DNA of 8,518 nucleotides from contig DDQV01000140.1 of NCBI GenBank assembly GCA_002342785.1, positions 1 through 8,518 of the forward strand, written 5' to 3'. Source of the stretch: Fusobacteriaceae bacterium UBA2433 (GTDB lineage: Bacteria > Fusobacteriota > Fusobacteriia > Fusobacteriales > Fusobacteriaceae). The translations under genes and the position numbers were made by a program. Shown here one piece after another: positions 5,472-8,518 of the stretch; within the stretch, counting starts at the first letter, position 1, and each line of letters opens with the position of its first letter. The notes below the pieces were generated by a model, which worked only from the letters and a program-made list of their open reading frames with translations, searched no databases and was not told the DNA's origin.

Positions 5472-6800
5472 ATGAAAAAAATTTTTTTTATAGGAATAAA
5501 TGGAATCGGTATGAGTGGATTAGCTAAAATAATGGCAAAAAATGGATATTGTGTAAGTGGGTCAGATCAAGCTAGGAAAGATGTAAGTAAAGAATTGGAG
5601 AGTCTAGGAGTTAAAATTTATTATGAACACAATGCTAAAAATATAAAAGGAATAGATTTAGTAGTGAGATCTAGTGCTATAAAAAAAACTAATCCAGAAT
5701 ACGTTTACGCCATTGAGAAAGGAATAGAAGTGATAAAAAGAGGGCAACTTTTAGCTAAATTATTCAATAAAAAAAAAGGAATAGCAGTAGCAGGAACACA
5801 TGGGAAAACCACAACCAGTTCTATGTTAGGGGCTGTTATGCTACCATTAGACCCAACTATTGTAATAGGAGGAATTTTACCTGAAATAAATTCTAATGCA
5901 CATTTTGGTACTAGTGAATTTTTAATAGCAGAAGCTGATGAAAGTGATAATTCATTTTTGTATCTTTTACCGGAGTATTCAATTATAACTAATATAGAAG
6001 CTGATCATTTAGAAAATCATGGTAATTTTGAAAATATAAAAAAATCATTTATTAAATTTTACGAACAAACTAAAAAAATTACTTTATTAAATATTGATTG
6101 TTTTGAATCAAAAAAATTATTAGAATCTAATGATAAAATTGTGACATATAGCATTGAAAAAAAAGCTAATATATATGCGACCAACATTAGAATAGTAAAC
6201 GGAAAGAGTGTATACGAAGTAATTTTGGCTGATAAATCTTTAGGAGAATTTATATTATCTGTTCCTGGAAGACATAATATTTCTAATAGTTTAGGAGTAA
6301 TCTATTTAGCTTATAATTTAGGAATATCTTTAGAAGAAATAAAAATTAGATTAAAAACTTTTAAGGGTGCAAAAAGAAGATATGAAGTAATTTTGGATGG
6401 TAAATTAAGGATAATAGATGACTATGCACATCACCCAACAGAAATAAGAGCAACATTAGAAGGTGCTAAAAAAATAGAAACTAAAAAAATAACAACAATT
6501 TTTCAGCCCCATAAATATAGTAGATTAAATTTTTTATATGAAGAATTTAAAGGTTGTCTTGATTTATCAGACAATGTAATATTGCTTCCTATATATTCTG
6601 CAGGTGAAGAAAATATATATAAACTTACATTGGAACAATTAGCTATCGATATATATACTCCTAGTAATGCAAAAATTTTAACTACTGTAGAAGAAATAAT
6701 TAAAGTAATCAGAGCTGAAGATAGAACTTATATCTTTATGGGTGCAGGGACAATATCACAAATTGCATGTGAGGTAGTTAAGAAGTTGGAGGAAAGATGA
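5472..6800 (+). CDS. murC: UDP-N-acetylmuramate--L-alanine ligase
   Basis: Cytoplasmic ATP-dependent Mur ligase that starts the stem peptide by adding L-Ala to UDP-MurNAc, the product of MurB. At 442 residues it is slightly shorter than E. coli MurC (491) and close to Gram-positive forms. The N-terminal Rossmann domain has FIGINGIGMSGLA (6-18) and GSD (30-32). The ATPase domain has P-loop GTHGKTTT (108-115), the His in it being typical of MurC, then EADESDNSFL (154-163) and TNIEADHLENHG (173-184). VPGRHNISN (264-272) and FKGAKRRYE (297-305) precede the C-terminal domain with DDYAHHPTEIRATL (316-329), FQPHKYSR (344-351) and YSAGEE (375-380). GTHGKTTT with DDYAHHPTEI is decisive for MurC over Mpl, which is longer and has other neighbours. 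The ATG follows the murG stop with no gap, and TGA 6798-6800 overlaps the murB start. Confidence 0.98.
   Translation: MKKIFFIGINGIGMSGLAKIMAKNGYCVSGSDQARKDVSKELESLGVKIYYEHNAKNIKGIDLVVRSSAIKKTNPEYVYAIEKGIEVIKRGQLLAKLFNKKKGIAVAGTHGKTTTSSMLGAVMLPLDPTIVIGGILPEINSNAHFGTSEFLIAEADESDNSFLYLLPEYSIITNIEADHLENHGNFENIKKSFIKFYEQTKKITLLNIDCFESKKLLESNDKIVTYSIEKKANIYATNIRIVNGKSVYEVILADKSLGEFILSVPGRHNISNSLGVIYLAYNLGISLEEIKIRLKTFKGAKRRYEVILDGKLRIIDDYAHHPTEIRATLEGAKKIETKKITTIFQPHKYSRLNFLYEEFKGCLDLSDNVILLPIYSAGEENIYKLTLEQLAIDIYTPSNAKILTTVEEIIKVIRAEDRTYIFMGAGTISQIACEVVKKLEER
6788..6793 (+). promoter_or_regulatory. murB ribosome binding site with short spacing
   Basis: GGAGGA sits within the last codons of murC, its final G only 4 nt before ATG 6797. 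The short spacing, together with the ATGA overlap of stop and start, suggests stop-and-restart coupling with murC. Confidence 0.65.
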
Positions 6801-7639
6801 AAGTATACAAAAATCATGATATGAAAGAATATTCTAATATGAAAATTGGTGGAATAGCTAAAGAGTTGATAATAATAGATGAAAGAGAAGAATTAATTGA
6901 AGTTTTAAAAACTAGAAAGAAGACTTTTCTTATAGGTAATGGAACTAATACTCTTATTCCAGATGAAGATATGGATATATCGTTTATAAGTCTAAATAAA
7001 CTAAATAAAATAGAGGATTTAAAAAACGGGAGAGTCTATGTAGAATCTGGATTAAATTTTGAAAAATTAATTGATTTTATAGAAGAAAAAAATTATTCAG
7101 GATTAGAAAATTTAGCAGGTATTCCCGGAAGTGTAGGTGGTTTAATTTATATGAATGGAGGAGCTTATGGTTCTGAAATTTTTGATTGTATAGAAGAGAT
7201 AGAAATAATAAATGAGAAATTAGAAATTAAAAAAATAAAAAAATCGCAAATTTATATAACTTATAGAAAAACAGAGATTCAAGAAAAAAAATGGGTAGTT
7301 ATAAGTGCTATATTTAAATTTAAAAATGGATTCAATAAAGGAAGAGTTTTAGAATTAAAAGGAAAAAGAGAAATGAGACATCCTTTGAATAAACCTAATT
7401 TAGGGAGTACTTTTAAAAATCCTAAAGGATATTTTTCAGCTAAGTTAATAATGAAATCTGGAATACAAGGGTATAGAGTGGGAGATATGCAAGTTTCAAA
7501 TATTCATCCAAATTTTTTAGAGAATCATGGGAATGCTAAGTATAATGATGTTATTGAAATAATGAGAATAGTAAAGGAAAAAGTAAAACTAGACTCAGGT
7601 ATTGAATTAGAAGAAGAAATAGTAATTATAAAAAATTGA
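6797..7639 (+). CDS. murB: UDP-N-acetylenolpyruvoylglucosamine reductase
   Basis: Cytoplasmic FAD enzyme that uses NADPH to reduce UDP-GlcNAc-enolpyruvate to UDP-MurNAc, the substrate of MurC. At 280 residues it is a compact type II MurB, the shorter class also found in Bacillus and Staphylococcus (about 300). FAD-binding motifs: GNGTNTL (47-53, family GxGSNxL) and LAGIPGSVGGLIYMNGGAYGSEI (106-128 region). ITYRKTE around Y156-R157 is the usual substrate/FAD Tyr-Arg. The catalytic region is LGSTFKNPKG (202-211), where S204 matches the proton-donating Ser of GSxFKNP. MQVSNIHPNFLENHGNA (231-247) and the C-terminal IELEEEI carry the remaining conserved His, Asn and Glu. The start is fixed by the 4-nt ATGA overlap with murC; residues 1-19 (ending SNMKIGG) match the usual MurB opening. 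It ends in TGA 7637-7639, 10 nt before ddl. Nothing looks damaged. Confidence 0.97.
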   Translation: MKVYKNHDMKEYSNMKIGGIAKELIIIDEREELIEVLKTRKKTFLIGNGTNTLIPDEDMDISFISLNKLNKIEDLKNGRVYVESGLNFEKLIDFIEEKNYSGLENLAGIPGSVGGLIYMNGGAYGSEIFDCIEEIEIINEKLEIKKIKKSQIYITYRKTEIQEKKWVVISAIFKFKNGFNKGRVLELKGKREMRHPLNKPNLGSTFKNPKGYFSAKLIMKSGIQGYRVGDMQVSNIHPNFLENHGNAKYNDVIEIMRIVKEKVKLDSGIELEEEIVIIKN

Positions 7640-7645
7640 GGGAGG
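7640..7645 (+). promoter_or_regulatory. ddl ribosome binding site
   Basis: GGGAGG starts immediately after the murB stop TGA (7637-7639) and its last base is 4 nt before ATG 7650. It confirms the ddl start and the close murB-ddl coupling. Confidence 0.7.
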
Positions 7646-7649
7646 ATAG

Positions 7650-8518
7650 ATGAAAATAGCAGTATTAATGGGAGGAGTTTCCTCAGAAAGAGAAATATCA
7701 CTAATGAGTGGAAAAGCTGTATTGCAAGGGCTTTTAAATTTAGGATATGATGCTTTTAAGATAGATTTAGAAGAAGAAAATTATTTAACAGCACTTATGG
7801 AAAATGAATTTGATTTGGCATATATAGCTTTACATGGTGAATTTGGTGAAGATGGGAGAGTACAATCTGTTTTAGATATTTTAAAAAAACCATATACAGG
7901 ATCAGGTGTAACAGCTAGTGCTATATCTATGGATAAAGATTTAACTAAAATAATTGTAGAATATTTTGGAATTAAAACACCTAAAAAATATGTTAATATA
8001 GATGATGTTAAAAAATATCCAATTGTTATAAAGCCTTCTAGAGAAGGTTCTAGTGTGGGACTTTATATCTGTTCTAATTTAGAAGAGAGTAAAAAAGCAA
8101 TAAAAAAATTAAAAGGAATAGATTTAATTATAGAGGAATTTATTGTAGGAGAAGAATTAACTGCAGGAATATTGAATGGAGAAAAATTAGGGGTAGTAAA
8201 AATAATACCTGATTCAGGAACCTATGATTTTGATTCGAAATATACTGTAGGTAAAACTATTTATGAAGTACCTGCTAGAATAGAAAGTAAATATTATGAA
8301 GAAGCTATGGAAATTGCATCTAAAGTACATAATATATTAAATCTTAAAGGGATGAGTAGAAGTGATTTTATATTATCTAAAGATGGTTTATATTTTTTAG
8401 AAGTAAATACTAGTCCAGGAATGACTGTAACAAGTTTATTACCTAAATTAGGTGAATTAAAAGGTTATAGTTTTGAAATGATATTAAAAGAAATGATATC
8501 AAATATAAAAAAATTAAA
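7650..8518 (+). CDS. ddl: D-alanine--D-alanine ligase, 3'-truncated by the window edge
   Basis: ATP-grasp enzyme of the cytoplasm that joins two D-Ala into the dipeptide used by MurF. The frame is open to the window end: 289 complete codons plus two bases, no stop. With the family near 300-306 residues, probably only a few are missing. Motifs: GGVSSEREISLMSG (8-21), LHGEFGEDGRVQ (61-72), YTGSGVTASAISMDK (82-96), the ATP-lysine region VIKPSREGSSVG (126-137), EEFIVGEEL (162-170), YDFDSKY (192-198), GMSRSDF (234-240) and the Mg-binding EVNTSPGMT (251-259). EREISL, YDxxxKY and NTxPGMT are all as expected for D-Ala-D-Ala ligases. Tyr at 198 in the omega-loop KY position is typical of D-Ala-D-Ala rather than D-Ala-D-Lac enzymes, which would agree with ordinary vancomycin-type targets; this specificity is inference. 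ddl commonly precedes ftsQ-ftsA-ftsZ in dcw clusters, which would lie beyond the window. Confidence 0.97.
   Translation, partial: MKIAVLMGGVSSEREISLMSGKAVLQGLLNLGYDAFKIDLEEENYLTALMENEFDLAYIALHGEFGEDGRVQSVLDILKKPYTGSGVTASAISMDKDLTKIIVEYFGIKTPKKYVNIDDVKKYPIVIKPSREGSSVGLYICSNLEESKKAIKKLKGIDLIIEEFIVGEELTAGILNGEKLGVVKIIPDSGTYDFDSKYTVGKTIYEVPARIESKYYEEAMEIASKVHNILNLKGMSRSDFILSKDGLYFLEVNTSPGMTVTSLLPKLGELKGYSFEMILKEMISNIKKL

Noticed and set aside
8032..8049. Hairpin CCTTC-TAGA-GAAGG inside ddl
   Set aside because: The bases encode the conserved Lys-Pro-Ser-Arg-Glu-Gly ATP-binding segment, so the symmetry is explained by coding.
1..8518. Search for mobile elements, CRISPR repeats, tRNA, riboswitches, defence or toxin genes
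   Set aside because: All but about 260 nt is accounted for by eight cell-envelope genes; no terminal repeats, spaced direct repeats or structured RNA patterns were seen on either strand.

Overview
This AT-rich window (about 27-28% GC by eye, not computed) is a stretch of a division and cell wall (dcw) cluster. All genes are on the + strand. The very low GC, the A/T-ending codons, the protein sequences and the pairing of peptidoglycan genes with a heptose-phosphate phosphatase (an LPS gene) fit a Gram-negative, low-GC lineage. Fusobacteriota (Fusobacterium or a relative) is my best guess; this is inference from style, not from a search.

Layout: gmhB, 5'-truncated (1-468); murF (523-1821); mraY (1833-2906); a 131-nt gap; murD (3038-4348); a 52-nt gap; murG (4401-5471), broken by an in-frame TAA at codon 6; murC (5472-6800); murB (6797-7639); ddl, 3'-truncated (7650 to the end). 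Distal junctions are tight: murG and murC abut, murC and murB overlap by 4 nt, and murB and ddl are 10 nt apart. There is no tRNA, rRNA, IS element, CRISPR array or convincing rho-independent terminator. The only non-coding stretches are 54, 11, 131, 52 and 10 nt.

Together the genes cover most of the route to lipid II. MurB makes UDP-MurNAc, MurC adds L-Ala, MurD adds D-Glu, and Ddl makes D-Ala-D-Ala, which MurF adds. MraY moves the muropeptide onto undecaprenyl phosphate (lipid I) and MurG adds GlcNAc (lipid II). MurA and MurE are not in the window. gmhB instead serves ADP-heptose synthesis for the LPS core.

The main anomaly is murG. The frame from ATG 4401 gives a normal-length protein (356 codons) with the family's glycine-rich loop right after a TAA where related proteins have a hydrophobic residue. 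One change, TTA to TAA at base 4417, explains it. No usual start codon lies between the stop and the loop. Either this is a sequence error or it is a real nonsense mutation in a normally essential gene. It sits inside an inverted repeat enclosing the murG ribosome binding site and start, and 57 nt upstream of a 14-A homopolymer. I see no previously undescribed system here; the rest is ordinary housekeeping DNA.
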